Assembly (NCBI RefSeq): GCF_033100795.1
Contig: NZ_JAWLVI010000003.1
Coordinates: forward strand, 1 to 64,000
Reading direction: 5' to 3'
Length of the DNA: 64,000 nucleotides
Origin: Pseudothioclava sp033100795
GTDB lineage: Bacteria > Pseudomonadota > Alphaproteobacteria > Rhodobacterales > Rhodobacteraceae
Position 1 is the first letter of the stretch, and each line of letters opens with the position of its first letter. This document shows, in pieces, positions 16,616 through 25,029 of the stretch. Below the pieces are notes generated by a model, which was given only the letters and a program-made list of their open reading frames with translations, searched no databases and was not told the DNA's origin. Both the position numbers and the translations under genes were made by a program.

Positions 16616-17112
16616 CAGAACTCTCCCATGTCAGGTTTGGGGTTGGAAATCGTCGCCACGGCGGTCGTCTTTTCGCCGGTGACAGCCGCGTAGAGCGCAT
16701 CGAGCCGGTCGGCTTCCGCGAGGCATTCAAGTCCCTTGCGCCGCATGAAACGCCGCGCATCGTCGAGGAGATCAGGTTCAGCGATCAGGTCCGGGACCAC
16801 GACGTATTCCTCGGCGCTTTCGACGAAGTAGGACTTCGAGCGCAGATCACTGACGAGCGGCGCAAACGCATCGCACCGGTCGGCGAAATCCGTCTGGGTC
16901 AGCACGTCATGACGGTTGCGCAGGATGCGCTTAACTTCCGAAATGATCCCGATGCGCAGCATGCGCATCGCGCCTTCCGCCCGTGCCTGCGAGCAGGTCA
17001 ACGGGAAGGCTTCGCCCATGATGTCATCGGCGATTTTCGGAGCATTGTTGCCAAGCTGGGAGGCCACCTCCCAGACGCGTTCGGCGAAGGCAGCTGACTG
17101 ACTGTCAAGCAT
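16615..17112 (-). CDS. Hypothetical phage protein
   Basis: 165 residues. The sequence is helical with an Arg-rich middle (EGAMRMLRIGIISEVKRILRNRH) and an acidic part (SAEEYVVVPDLIAEPDLLDDARRF). No known motif is seen. The stop shares a base with the start of the RecA-fold ATPase gene, and the start overlaps the end of the 258-residue gene, so it belongs to the early operon. Function unknown. Confidence 0.65.
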   Translation of the reverse strand: MLDSQSAAFAERVWEVASQLGNNAPKIADDIMGEAFPLTCSQARAEGAMRMLRIGIISEVKRILRNRHDVLTQTDFADRCDAFAPLVSDLRSKSYFVESAEEYVVVPDLIAEPDLLDDARRFMRRKGLECLAEADRLDALYAAVTGEKTTAVATISNPKPDMGEF

Positions 17113-17881
17113 CGAACCACTCCTTGATTTTGGTAAAAGCTTCCGCCCCGGCCGCGATGGCGGCGATGTCGAGATGGTGAAACTGGCTGCCCTGAGCCTC
17201 GTTCATGCCCTCGCGGGCCAAGGCGAGCGTGTCATCCGAAGCCCATTCGGCGAAGGCGCGGAACGTGCCGGTGACATGCTGCCAGGCGGCCTGTTGCGGC
17301 GTCGGCGGGACATAGAGCGGGTTCCGGCGACTGGGTTTGCGCTCAGGGCGCATTCCCCGCATGGCGGCATCGACCACCATCTTGCGCAGTGCCGCCCGGT
17401 TCGGTTCCTCACCACGCTCGAGTTTCTCGTCGAGGGTGCGGCGTACGATGCCCGGTTCAGCCTCTTCCGCGTCGCGGATCAGGCGCGCATCGTGAATGGC
17501 TTTGCGTGAAAGACCGATGTCTGCGGCGGAAGGAACAACCTCGTTCCCCTGCGAAACGAGGTCCGTCCGTACCCCGCTCTTGCCGACCTCACCTTGGGCT
17601 TGTGCCATGTCATATTCATCGGCGAGGCGGCGTTTGGCAGCGGCTTCGATTTCCAACGCATCAGCCTGGGCGCGATGGGCCGCCGCAATTAGATCATCAT
17701 GCGCGGACTTGGCCCGGCTGAGGCGCGCGGCACGCTTTGCGACATCGTAGGCAAGCCCTGCGGCCTCACGGGCTTCGAGAACTTCCGCCGAGGTCTTCGC
17801 ATTCGAAAGCATGGTCGCGGCACGATCAATCAAGCCGGGAAGGCTCGGATCGCCCTGGGGGATGGGAAGAAGTGCCGTCAC
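17105..17881 (-). CDS. Hypothetical phage early protein with coiled coil
   Basis: 258 residues. Residues ~20-95 form an alanine-rich coiled coil (AREAAGLAYDVAKRAARLSR, then IAAAHRAQADALEIEAAAKR). The middle has SAADIGLSRKAIHDARLIRDAEE, resembling a helix-turn-helix, and LDEKLERGEEPNRAALRKMV. The layout recalls small phage ParB/KorB-like or replication accessory proteins, but no family is recognised. It overlaps both neighbours by a few bases in the early operon. Confidence 0.6.
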   Translation of the reverse strand: MTALLPIPQGDPSLPGLIDRAATMLSNAKTSAEVLEAREAAGLAYDVAKRAARLSRAKSAHDDLIAAAHRAQADALEIEAAAKRRLADEYDMAQAQGEVGKSGVRTDLVSQGNEVVPSAADIGLSRKAIHDARLIRDAEEAEPGIVRRTLDEKLERGEEPNRAALRKMVVDAAMRGMRPERKPSRRNPLYVPPTPQQAAWQHVTGTFRAFAEWASDDTLALAREGMNEAQGSQFHHLDIAAIAAGAEAFTKIKEWFDA

Positions 17882-18363
17882 GACGCACCTCCGTTTAAAA
17901 CGAAACGGAACTTCGGCTTGCCAGTGCGGACGGTCCGGGCGGGTTCGAACCCTTTGCGCCAGCTTTCCGGCAGGGCACCGTATTTGCGCTCGGAGACCGA
18001 TAGCTTGGTATCGATGAACTCTGCAGGGTCTTCGCCGGCCGAGGCGATGTTCTCGGCGATCCGGGCGAGCTTGACCTGATCCCAGTCGATACGTTTGGCC
18101 AGTTCGGCGATCACGGTGACACCGTCATCCTCGAACCGGATGGTGCCCGTATCCTTGCCTTCCCCATGGCGCGTTGTCTGAGCGCGGTCCGCATATTTCA
18201 GGGAAATGGCGCCATCGAGCCAATCCGCGAGAGACTTGGCTTGCGCCAGTTGCTGATCGGCTACGTCTTTCAGCATCGCCAACTGATCAGCAGGCAGCGC
18301 GGCAATCTCGCCCACAGGCATGTGGGGAAGGTCGGCCAGGGTGATGTGGTTTGAAATTGTCAT
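17878..18363 (-). CDS. Hypothetical phage early protein
   Basis: 161 residues from ATG 18363, which has AAGGGGGA upstream; the frame runs further upstream but over another gene. It starts MTISNHITLADLPHMPVGEI, then helical segments (LPADQLAMLKDVADQQLAQA) and a tail LSVSERKYGALPESWRKGFE. Similar proteins occur after AlpA-like regulators in alphaproteobacterial prophages. Function unknown. It overlaps the next gene by four bases. Confidence 0.65.
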   Translation of the reverse strand: MTISNHITLADLPHMPVGEIAALPADQLAMLKDVADQQLAQAKSLADWLDGAISLKYADRAQTTRHGEGKDTGTIRFEDDGVTVIAELAKRIDWDQVKLARIAENIASAGEDPAEFIDTKLSVSERKYGALPESWRKGFEPARTVRTGKPKFRFVLNGGAS

Positions 18364-18374
18364 GTCGTCCCCCT

Positions 18375-18584
18375 TCACGCCGACATCGGGCGATGGGGTT
18401 CGTGATCCGCGCCGCGGATCTGTTCGGCCTCGAAGGCCTCGACATCCTCGAGCCGGTAGATCACCCGGCCGCCGAGTTTGATGAATTTCGGGCCTTCGCC
18501 CGTCCACCGCCAGCGCTCCAGCGTGCGGTGCGATATATTCCAGCGAGCCGCCAGCTCGATCTGGGAAAGGTGCCTGATCGCCAT
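18375..18584 (-). CDS. AlpA/MerR-like helix-turn-helix protein (excisionase-type)
   Basis: 69 residues from ATG 18584 with AAGGAGG eight bases upstream. It holds SQIELAARWNISHRTLERWR, a winged helix-turn-helix of the excisionase/AlpA family, and the typical KLGGRVIYRLEDVEAFEAEQ wing. Such proteins bind DNA to direct excision or start early transcription. It is the first gene of the early minus-strand operon that continues to the nuclease and helicase genes, so a regulatory role is plausible. Confidence 0.8.
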   Translation of the reverse strand: MAIRHLSQIELAARWNISHRTLERWRWTGEGPKFIKLGGRVIYRLEDVEAFEAEQIRGADHEPHRPMSA

Positions 18585-18699
18585 GTGAACCTCCTTGGGA
18601 TTTGCGCGAACACTTGCGGGATCACCATGGCGGAGGGGCTGGGAGGCACCGTGGAGGCAGCCGGGAGGCAAAACGGGAGGCAGCGCATATTGATGCCCG

Positions 18700-18735
18700 A
18701 AAAAGAAAAAAGGCCGCCCCGAAGGACGGCCTTTT
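18700..18735 (-). terminator. Rho-independent terminator after the 312-residue gene
   Basis: AAAAGGCCG (18708-18716) pairs with CGGCCTTTT (18727-18735), with CC/GG extending the stem around a small loop. On the minus strand the stem is followed by a long T-rich run. It begins about 20 bases after the stop of the gene at 18758-19696 and separates that operon from the AlpA-led early operon. The stem also carries T's on the plus strand, so it may work in both directions. Confidence 0.75.
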
Positions 18736-18757
18736 CATGGAAACGCGCAGGGCAAGA

Positions 18758-19696
18758 TCAGGGTTCGATCCAACAATTTCCATCGTCGAATTTGATGAAC
18801 CGCTGCCAATCGGTGCGACGGCCAAAAGCCTTCTTCAGAGTATTCACCTGACCGCCATACCCGGCCTCTTCAAGGACATGCGCAACGCGCAGGACCGGCG
18901 ACTTGACCTCATAGGCTGCGAAAAGCAGTTGCAAGAGCAGACGCTGCTTGTCCCCGCCAAAAGTCAGCATTTCACCCCTATGCCAGACGATGCCGCAACC
19001 ATCCGAATGGTCGATCGGGAACTTGCGCTGGACATGACCCGGAAAAACCCGCGCACCAAGCGCAGCTGGTGAAATCGCAAGCTTACCGGGGGCGATTGCA
19101 ACATCGGCCACGTTGATGACGACATTTCGCTTGTTCACGGTGATCGGGATGCGATCGCCCAGTGTAGACGTCAGGATGACGCGCACCTCGTCTGGTTGTT
19201 GGCGCGAGAACCGGGCATCGACAGGCTGCCAGACGGCAGGGTCAGCCAAGCGCCGGGCAAACCAGATTGGCACCGGCGACTTGGCCCCAGCGAGCCGAAT
19301 GGTGCCTATGTCCCACGCAAAGCCATCGATCAGAGAGACGGGGCGCGCGGGGGCAACGCGTTCGAAGCCGACCAGCATCTTGGCGAAGACCCTCTGATAA
19401 TCGACTGCCAGGGCAGCGATCTCAGCGGCATCGACAGCGACCCACCGGCCCACGCTGTTAGTGTAGCCGTACTGCCTGCGCTCGGCGCACCATTCCGCCG
19501 GGATGGGCTCATCTTCGAAGTGGTCCATCGCCGTGACGACCGGGATATGCCCGGACGCCACCAGAAGTTCGGCCTCAACCAACTGATCCGTTGCCCGAGG
19601 TGACACTTGCCGCAAGGTCGTTGCCTGCACCTTGGCTGCGCGGGTTTCCATCACCTGAAGCAGCATATCGACGGCCCGCTTACTCAATGAGATCAC
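18758..19696 (-). CDS. Unrecognised protein, second gene of a two-gene operon facing XRE/ImmA
   Basis: 312 residues, no named family recognised. It opens with a helix (LSKRAVDMLLQVMETRAAK). The centre is beta-rich (VRVILTSTLGDRIPITVNKR, NVVINVADVAIAPGKLAIS). The end, LLLQLLFAAYEVKSPVLRVA then VNTLKKAFGRRTDWQRFIKF, looks like a winged helix. The start at 19696 overlaps the end of the 407-residue gene by 17 bases, so the two are coupled. A terminator follows. It could be part of a phage-borne accessory or defence unit; that is inference from isolation and coupling. Confidence 0.6.
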   Translation of the reverse strand: MISLSKRAVDMLLQVMETRAAKVQATTLRQVSPRATDQLVEAELLVASGHIPVVTAMDHFEDEPIPAEWCAERRQYGYTNSVGRWVAVDAAEIAALAVDYQRVFAKMLVGFERVAPARPVSLIDGFAWDIGTIRLAGAKSPVPIWFARRLADPAVWQPVDARFSRQQPDEVRVILTSTLGDRIPITVNKRNVVINVADVAIAPGKLAISPAALGARVFPGHVQRKFPIDHSDGCGIVWHRGEMLTFGGDKQRLLLQLLFAAYEVKSPVLRVAHVLEEAGYGGQVNTLKKAFGRRTDWQRFIKFDDGNCWIEP

Positions 19697-20903
19697 CGAG
19701 ATCAGCGGTGTCGGTCAGGATGCCCCAGCGGCGCAGATACTTCTCACCGATCAACCGCTCATGCGGGGTCATGTCCTTGAGGTTGCAGCCATGTGGCATG
19801 GTCACGGTCAGCGTAAGGGATTTGCCACGCCCACCACCGGGGCCGGGTTGGAACTTGATCGTGAACCGGGCGCGGGTAACAATCCATTCCGGCATCTCCG
19901 ACGCGATCGACAGGACATGCCCGGTGCCGCCGATGTCGAGCCCGATGCGCTCTTCGGCCATTTCCCAGACAGTGCGGTCGGCACCTGACATGGATTCGAG
20001 AATGATCCGCTCGTTGGGCTGACCGACCTCCATCAAGCGCAGTTCTTTCACGGTAACGCCAATGATTCCGTCTTTGACGTCCGTCGGGAAGTCGAAGGGC
20101 TTCAGCAACATGCTGAGATCGTATTCCCGAAGCGGGATCGGCTTTTCCTTGAAATCGATGCCAAGCAGGTCCCGCGCCATATAGGCCGTCAGATCCCTCC
20201 GGTCTTCCAGCGTATTGGCCACAACCTCGATGACGCCGGTATCCGCCTCATAGGTCAGCGACGCTTCGAAGACCGGCTTCACGATCCGACGCGACAGCGT
20301 GCTGTTCGCGTCGAACCCCAGCATGTCTTCGGGGCGGCCTTCCCGGTAAACGGCAACCTGAACCAGGTCGCATTCCTGGTCTTCGAGGATAACGCGGTGC
20401 CGGTCGAAAATATCGACATGCACATGCGGGGTGTCGAAGCGGTCGCGGATCGCCTTGGTAAAGGCGGCAACAGACATCGGATCGCGGCGAACGGCGCAGT
20501 CCTTCTCGACCTCAAAGCCATTCCACGACCGCGTCCGACGGCGCTCGTCGTTGTAGCGCACCTCTTCCGCAAGGCGGAAACGGTCGTTCTCGTTCAGAAA
20601 GACCCAGAGCGACCGATTGTTGGCCCCCTCGAGCGTGTCAAAGACGGAGCGGTTCTGGACGACGTTGTGCAGGGCATTTTGCCCGGGCTCATCCGCCAGC
20701 GCCGCAACGCGGCCAGCATCAAGGACAACGCGCTGCTTTTCATCATCGGTCATGCCGTCCACCGCTTTGATGAGCGGTTCGACGATCTCGGCCTCGGGCT
20801 TTGTCCAATCGACGGGAGCGAGCGACGTGAACCCGCCAGCCGTGAAGTAATCCCTCAGGCGGACAACAGGGGTTTTGCGGAGGAAGGCGGAAATAGCAGT
20901 CAT
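19680..20903 (-). CDS. Unrecognised protein, first gene of a two-gene operon facing XRE/ImmA
   Basis: 407 residues from ATG 20903 (AAAGGT upstream); the frame stays open for another 195 codons upstream, but that part crosses the operators and the XRE gene and is not coding. The sequence is soluble and mixed alpha/beta: VWEMAEERIGLDIGGTGHVL, RFTIKFQPGPGGGRGKSLTL and HERLIGEKYLRRWGIL. No catalytic motif is recognised. Transcription probably starts in the operator region shared with the divergent XRE repressor, so the repressor likely controls it. Confidence 0.6.
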   Translation of the reverse strand: MTAISAFLRKTPVVRLRDYFTAGGFTSLAPVDWTKPEAEIVEPLIKAVDGMTDDEKQRVVLDAGRVAALADEPGQNALHNVVQNRSVFDTLEGANNRSLWVFLNENDRFRLAEEVRYNDERRRTRSWNGFEVEKDCAVRRDPMSVAAFTKAIRDRFDTPHVHVDIFDRHRVILEDQECDLVQVAVYREGRPEDMLGFDANSTLSRRIVKPVFEASLTYEADTGVIEVVANTLEDRRDLTAYMARDLLGIDFKEKPIPLREYDLSMLLKPFDFPTDVKDGIIGVTVKELRLMEVGQPNERIILESMSGADRTVWEMAEERIGLDIGGTGHVLSIASEMPEWIVTRARFTIKFQPGPGGGRGKSLTLTVTMPHGCNLKDMTPHERLIGEKYLRRWGILTDTADLGDLIE

Positions 20904-20959
20904 GGGCAGACCTTTCGAGACCGGGAGCAGGGAGAATCGGCGCATCGCGATACGCAGGC

Positions 20960-20977
20960 GTTCGATATATACCGAAC
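20960..20977. promoter_or_regulatory. Palindromic operator 1 (GTTCG-N8-CGAAC)
   Basis: GTTCGATATATACCGAAC is an imperfect inverted repeat with five-base arms, AT-rich centre. It lies 57 bases upstream of the ATG of the 407-residue minus-strand gene and about 85 bases before the XRE gene. It shares its arms with operator 2. It is the likely binding site of the XRE-family protein encoded alongside. Confidence 0.6.
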
Positions 20978-20993
20978 AAATCGCCGAGTCTAC

Positions 20994-21023
20994 TTGCACA
21001 GCACGTTTTTGTTCGGCATATCG
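20994..21023 (+). promoter_or_regulatory. Possible promoter of the XRE-ImmA operon
   Basis: TTGCAC (20994-20999) and CATATC (21017-21022) are separated by 17 bases, a fair sigma-70 match. The -10 element lies inside operator 2, so binding of the repressor there would block it. The start of transcription would fall near 21030, leaving a short leader before the ATG at 21063. Confidence 0.4.
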
Positions 21024-21026
21024 AAC
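21011..21026. promoter_or_regulatory. Palindromic operator 2 (GTTCG-N6-CGAAC)
   Basis: GTTCGGCATATCGAAC, with TT before and AAA after, repeats the arms of operator 1 with a spacer two bases shorter. It is 37 bases upstream of the XRE start and overlaps the candidate -10 element, which suggests autorepression. Confidence 0.6.
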
Positions 21027-21062
21027 AAATGTCCTGAACCCAAGGAAAACAAGGATGAAACG

Positions 21063-21383
21063 ATGACCACGTCCCTCGGCGCGAAGATCAAGCGCCACCG
21101 CCAGGAGAAGGGATATTCCCTCGACAAGCTCGCCGAGCTGACCGACTCGAGCAAGAGCTATATTTGGGAACTCGAGAACCGCGACACCCGAAAACCCTCC
21201 GGCGAAAAGTTGACCCGCATCGCACAGGCCCTCGAGGTCACGACCGATTACCTGCTCGATGAAAGTGAAGAACCCAGCGATCAAGTTCTGAAGGAGGCGT
21301 TCTTCCGCAAATTCAGCAAGCTCAAACCGGAAGATCAGGAAAAGATCACCGACATGATCGACCTGTGGAGCAAAAAGAGTTGA
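21063..21383 (+). CDS. XRE-family transcriptional repressor
   Basis: 106 residues from ATG 21063 (AAGGA upstream). The Cro/CI-type helix-turn-helix is LGAKIKRHRQEKGYSLDKLA, then LTDSSKSYIWELENRDTRKP. A C-terminal helical part (DQVLKEAFFRKFSKLKPEDQ) likely dimerises. It is divergent from the 407-residue gene across two palindromes, and its stop overlaps the ImmA-like gene start. By analogy with ICEBs1 ImmR/ImmA, it would hold the element or the neighbouring operon silent until cleaved by the protease. Confidence 0.88.
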   Translation: MTTSLGAKIKRHRQEKGYSLDKLAELTDSSKSYIWELENRDTRKPSGEKLTRIAQALEVTTDYLLDESEEPSDQVLKEAFFRKFSKLKPEDQEKITDMIDLWSKKS

Positions 21384-22297
21384 GTCTGCGCTTGTCGCCC
21401 AAAAGCTGGGCAATCCGTCTGACACAGATTCTCTCGGCCGTTCAGGGCACGCACGGGCTGCCGCGGTTTCCCATCGATGTGGCAGCATTGGCGCAGGATA
21501 TCTCGCGCAACCTCTTTCCGGATGCGCCCATCACGATGGTCAGGGGCCTCGATCTGTCAGATGGCATCGAGGGCATGCTGATGCCGCACCCCAACGGCTC
21601 GGGTGAATGGGGTATCATTTACAACGATAACATCCCGTCCGAGGGACGGCGCAATTTTACGCTGGCCCACGAACTCGGGCATTACCTGCTGCATCGGCAT
21701 TTGCACCCCGCTGGCCTCGAGTGCACCAATCGCAACATGGCGGACTGGGACGAACGCCGGAACAAGATCGAAGGCGAGGCCAACACCTTTGCCTCCTACC
21801 TCCTGATGCCGCTTGATGATTTCCGCGCGCAGATCGACGGCCGCGTGATCGACATCGACCTGATGACTGAATTGGCCGACCGCTATGCTGTTTCGTTGAC
21901 GGCGGCGATCCTGAAATGGATGACCATCACCCACAAGCGGGCGATGATCGTCGTCGGCAAAGATGGCTTCATCGACTGGGCTTGGTCCAGCGAACCGCTT
22001 CTGAAATCCGGCGTGTTCTACCGTGCCCGGCAGATTGTGACTGAGTTGCCAGCGGCATCTCTGGCCGCGCAGGAAGTGGACTGGGATACTGGCCGTCACG
22101 GCCATCACCACCCGGCCGGTGTCTGGCTCGGCAGCGAACCCGTGCGCGAAATGACCGTGTTCTCACCTGGGAACGAGATGTCGATTTCGCTGCTCCTATA
22201 TCCCGACCGCGGACCGTCGCGGTGGGAGATGGCCGAGCTCGAAGAAGAGCCCGAACTCGACACGTTCGACAAATTCATGGGCGGCGACGCGCGCTGA
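21380..22297 (+). CDS. ImmA/IrrE family metallopeptidase
   Basis: About 305 residues. The zinc site is HELGHYLLHRH near residue 98, and the downstream glutamate is in EGEANTFASYLLMP, the IrrE/ImmA signature. TTG 21380 has GGAG nine bases upstream; GTG 21365 is an alternative start. Both overlap the XRE gene stop. Such proteases cleave the partner XRE repressor after DNA damage or another signal. The C-terminal ~100 residues extend beyond the minimal ImmA domain (RARQIVTELPAASLAAQEVD, then EMSISLLLYPDRGPSRWEM), possibly a sensor. Confidence 0.88.
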   Translation: MSLRLSPKSWAIRLTQILSAVQGTHGLPRFPIDVAALAQDISRNLFPDAPITMVRGLDLSDGIEGMLMPHPNGSGEWGIIYNDNIPSEGRRNFTLAHELGHYLLHRHLHPAGLECTNRNMADWDERRNKIEGEANTFASYLLMPLDDFRAQIDGRVIDIDLMTELADRYAVSLTAAILKWMTITHKRAMIVVGKDGFIDWAWSSEPLLKSGVFYRARQIVTELPAASLAAQEVDWDTGRHGHHHPAGVWLGSEPVREMTVFSPGNEMSISLLLYPDRGPSRWEMAELEEEPELDTFDKFMGGDAR

Positions 22298-22462
22298 TTC
22301 GCGGCCCATTGCGCCTGACGAGGTCACCAAGGCCGGGGATTGCGTGCGCAGATTTTCGCGGCATTACGCATAGCGCGATGATGTCCTCAAATTATTGAAA
22401 AACTTGTAATTTCCTGATTTCGCGATACCTTTTGACCATCATCCCAATCGCGAAAAGTCGCC

Positions 22463-22711
22463 ATGTCTTATGTACCAGAAACCCCGATTTCGGGGCCCAA
22501 TCCCCTATGCCCTGACCGCATGTCGGCCGACGCGCGCCTCTCCGAGATCGGACGCATCCTGGCCGCAGCCGTCGTTCGGCTGAAGGCTGCACAGTCCAGC
22601 GGTTTATCTGCCGAGAACGGAGACAGTTTCGTGGACTTCTCGCACCGAAAGAGCGGTGGTCGTCGTGCAAAACGTATCCGCATCGGAGGAACTCATGAAG
22701 CATCACAATAA
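22463..22711 (+). CDS. Small recombinase-cassette protein
   Basis: 82 residues. The section RLSEIGRILAAAVVRLKAAQ, then SSGLSAENGDSFVDFSHRKS and a basic end RRAKRIR, is a recurring small protein encoded just upstream of DUF2924 and large serine recombinase genes in this bacterial group. Its end overlaps the start of the DUF2924 gene by 17 bases. Function unknown; the strict neighbourhood suggests a role in site-specific recombination. Confidence 0.6.
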   Translation: MSYVPETPISGPNPLCPDRMSADARLSEIGRILAAAVVRLKAAQSSGLSAENGDSFVDFSHRKSGGRRAKRIRIGGTHEASQ

Positions 22712-23195
22712 GATAACCCCTGCGCAGCCGGGGGATGATCCAAGCCTGGATCAGACGGTGCTGTCGCGCCTGGCCGCCCTGAAGGCGATGTCAGTCAAGG
22801 AGTTGAAAGCCGAATGGGAAAAGCTCATCGGCACCTCGGCACCGAACAACAGCCGCGCGTTTCTCGAACTTCGGATCGCCTATCGGCTTCAGGAGCTGAC
22901 CTACAGCGGCCCCGACCGCGAGACCCGGCGCATGCTGGATCTCTTGGCCGATGAGGTCGAAGGGCATGCCCGGCGCAAGCATCAGATCGCCGACCCCCGG
23001 AATCCCGTGACGGGCACAAAGCTGCTGCGCGAATGGGATGGCGTCGAGCATACCGTCATCGTGCTGAAAGACGGCTTCGATTGGCGGGGACGCAAATTCA
23101 AATCCCTCTCCGCCGTCGCCCGCGAAATCACCGGCACCCGCTGGAACGGGTATCGCTTCTTTGGCCTGCGGGAACGCCAGCGGGAGGACGTGTGA
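22695..23195 (+). CDS. DUF2924 domain protein, recombinase-associated
   Basis: 166 residues from ATG 22695, which has GGAGGA upstream. Family features are SVKELKAEWEKLIGT near residue 32, AFLELRIAYRLQELTYSG and GTKLLREWDGVEHTVIVLKD, then FKSLSAVAREITGTRWNGYRFFGL, all typical of DUF2924. These proteins lie directly before large serine recombinases and probably assist them. The stop shares a base with the recombinase start (TGATG), so they are coupled. Confidence 0.85.
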   Translation: MKHHNKITPAQPGDDPSLDQTVLSRLAALKAMSVKELKAEWEKLIGTSAPNNSRAFLELRIAYRLQELTYSGPDRETRRMLDLLADEVEGHARRKHQIADPRNPVTGTKLLREWDGVEHTVIVLKDGFDWRGRKFKSLSAVAREITGTRWNGYRFFGLRERQREDV

Positions 23196-24520
23196 TGGAC
23201 TTCAACACCCGCCCCAACCGCCGCCTGCGCTGCGCCATCTACACCCGCAAGTCGAGCGAGGAAGGGCTCGACATGGAATTCAACAGCCTCGACGCCCAGC
23301 GGGAGGCCTGCGAGGCCTATATCGCCAGCCAGAAATCCGAGGGCTGGGTCGCTACGCGCGAACGCTATGACGATGGCGGTTTTTCGGGGGGTAATCTGGA
23401 CCGACCCGGCTTAAAGCAGCTGCTGGCCGACATCGACGACGGGCTGATCGACGTCGTCGTGGTCTACAAGATCGACCGTCTGTCGCGCTCGTTGATGGAT
23501 TTCTCCAAGCTGGTCGAGGTGTTCGACCGCAACGGCGTGACCTTCGTCTCGGTGACCCAGTCCTTCAACACGACCACATCCATGGGGCGGCTGACACTGA
23601 ACATCCTGTTGTCCTTCGCCCAGTTCGAACGCGAGGTCATCGGCGAACGCATTCGCGATAAAGTGGCCGCATCCCGCAAGCGCGGCATCTGGATGGGGGG
23701 CTATGTACCCCTCGGATACGATGTGCAGGATCGCAAGTTGGTAGTGAACGAGGCCGAGGCAGCCGCAGTGCGGGGGATTTTCCAGCGGTTCATTGATCTG
23801 GGCTCGGCGACCGTGCTGGCGCGGGAGCTGCGTGGTGAGGGCTTCCGCAACAAGCAGGGCACGCTGATCGATAAGGGCTATCTTTACCGGCTGCTGAACA
23901 ACCGCGTGTATCGGGGCGAAGCTCTGCACAAGGGCAAGGCCTATCCCGGTGAACATGATGCCATCATCGACGCAGACCTCTGGGATCGCGTGCATGCCAT
24001 CCTGCAGGAAAGCCCTCGCAAGCGGGCCAACAACAGCCGGACGCAAACGCCTGCACTGCTGAAGGGGCTGATCTTCGGCGAATCTGGTGCCGCCATGACG
24101 CCGACCAGCACGAAAAAGGGGGCCAAGCTCTACCGCTACTATGTGTCCATGGACGTGATCCGGAACCGCGAGACCGGCGAGGAAACCGCACCGATGCGGC
24201 TCGCCGCCGGAATGGTCGAAAATGCGGTCGTGACCGAAGTGCGGCGCATTCTGCAAACGCCAGAGGTCGTCACGCTGGTCTTGGCTGCGCTGAAACGCGA
24301 CAGCGGTGGGGCATCGGAAAAGGATGCCATCGCGGCCCTTCGCGAGTTCAAGGCCCTCTGGTCGCAACTCTTCCCGGCTGAGCAGGCCCGCATCATCCAG
24401 CTCTTGGTGCGGCGGGTCACGGTCACCGCCGCCGGGCTAGAGGTCGACATTCGCCGCGAGGGAATCGCCGGGGTCATCCGCGAGATGGTGGCGCCCAGCA
24501 GGCTGGAGGCTGCGGAATGA
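23195..24520 (+). CDS. Large serine recombinase (site-specific integrase)
   Basis: 441 residues from ATG 23195 with GGGAGGAC upstream. The N-terminal resolvase domain has CAIYTRKSSEEGLD with the catalytic serine, DDGGFSGGNLDRP, VVVYKIDRLSRSLMDFSKLV and FAQFEREVIGERIRDK. The recombinase domain has YLYRLLNNRVYRGEALHKG. The usual zinc-ribbon segment looks reduced, and the coiled-coil tail is short. It would integrate or excise the prophage or this island between attP and attB. The neighbouring small genes form its cassette. Confidence 0.92.
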   Translation: MDFNTRPNRRLRCAIYTRKSSEEGLDMEFNSLDAQREACEAYIASQKSEGWVATRERYDDGGFSGGNLDRPGLKQLLADIDDGLIDVVVVYKIDRLSRSLMDFSKLVEVFDRNGVTFVSVTQSFNTTTSMGRLTLNILLSFAQFEREVIGERIRDKVAASRKRGIWMGGYVPLGYDVQDRKLVVNEAEAAAVRGIFQRFIDLGSATVLARELRGEGFRNKQGTLIDKGYLYRLLNNRVYRGEALHKGKAYPGEHDAIIDADLWDRVHAILQESPRKRANNSRTQTPALLKGLIFGESGAAMTPTSTKKGAKLYRYYVSMDVIRNRETGEETAPMRLAAGMVENAVVTEVRRILQTPEVVTLVLAALKRDSGGASEKDAIAALREFKALWSQLFPAEQARIIQLLVRRVTVTAAGLEVDIRREGIAGVIREMVAPSRLEAAE

Positions 24521-24900
24521 CCAAGCCTGACGACACCATCCGCGTTCTCATTCCCCTGACAGTTCGCAAGAAGAACGGGCGGCCGAAAATCGTGCCGCCC
24601 GCCGACTACCGCGCCAGTGAGGATCAGGCCCAAGATCCGCACATCCTGCGGGCCATCGGCCGGGCATGGGGGTGGCGGCGGCGCATGGATGCCGGTGAGT
24701 TCGTGACCATCCAGGAACTGGCCGAGGCCGTTGGATTGGCGGAACGACATGTCAGCCGACAGCTGCGGTTGGCCTATCTGGCACCGCATGTGCTGAAGCG
24801 GCTGACTTGCGGGCGCGAGGCGTCGGCGGTCAGTCTTTACGACCTATGTTTTCTGGCGGGTGAAAGCTGGCCGGAGCAGGTGGGGCGGACGGTCGACTGA
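24517..24900 (+). CDS. Recombinase-associated helix-turn-helix protein
   Basis: 127 residues, start overlapping the recombinase stop by four bases. TIQELAEAVGLAERHVSRQL is a clear helix-turn-helix; the end LKRLTCGREASAVSLYDLCF is conserved. The first 60 residues are basic. A damaged paralogue lies at 26845-27153. Possibly a directionality or regulatory factor of the serine recombinase; that is inference from position. Confidence 0.75.
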   Translation: MTKPDDTIRVLIPLTVRKKNGRPKIVPPADYRASEDQAQDPHILRAIGRAWGWRRRMDAGEFVTIQELAEAVGLAERHVSRQLRLAYLAPHVLKRLTCGREASAVSLYDLCFLAGESWPEQVGRTVD

Positions 24901-25029
24901 CAAAATTTTAATACTTTGCTGAATGGTAAGTTGATCGTCGCTGTAGTGCGTGGCAACCTGATGCAGCGTATTGCCGCAAAAGGCTACGTGGCCATGCCCG
25001 AACCGCACGCCCTTTGGAAGGAAAGAAAA

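Noticed and set aside
20904..21488. N-terminal 195-codon extension of the 407-residue gene
   Set aside because: It would cross two operators, the divergent promoter and the whole XRE gene; a good start with ribosome site exists at 20903.
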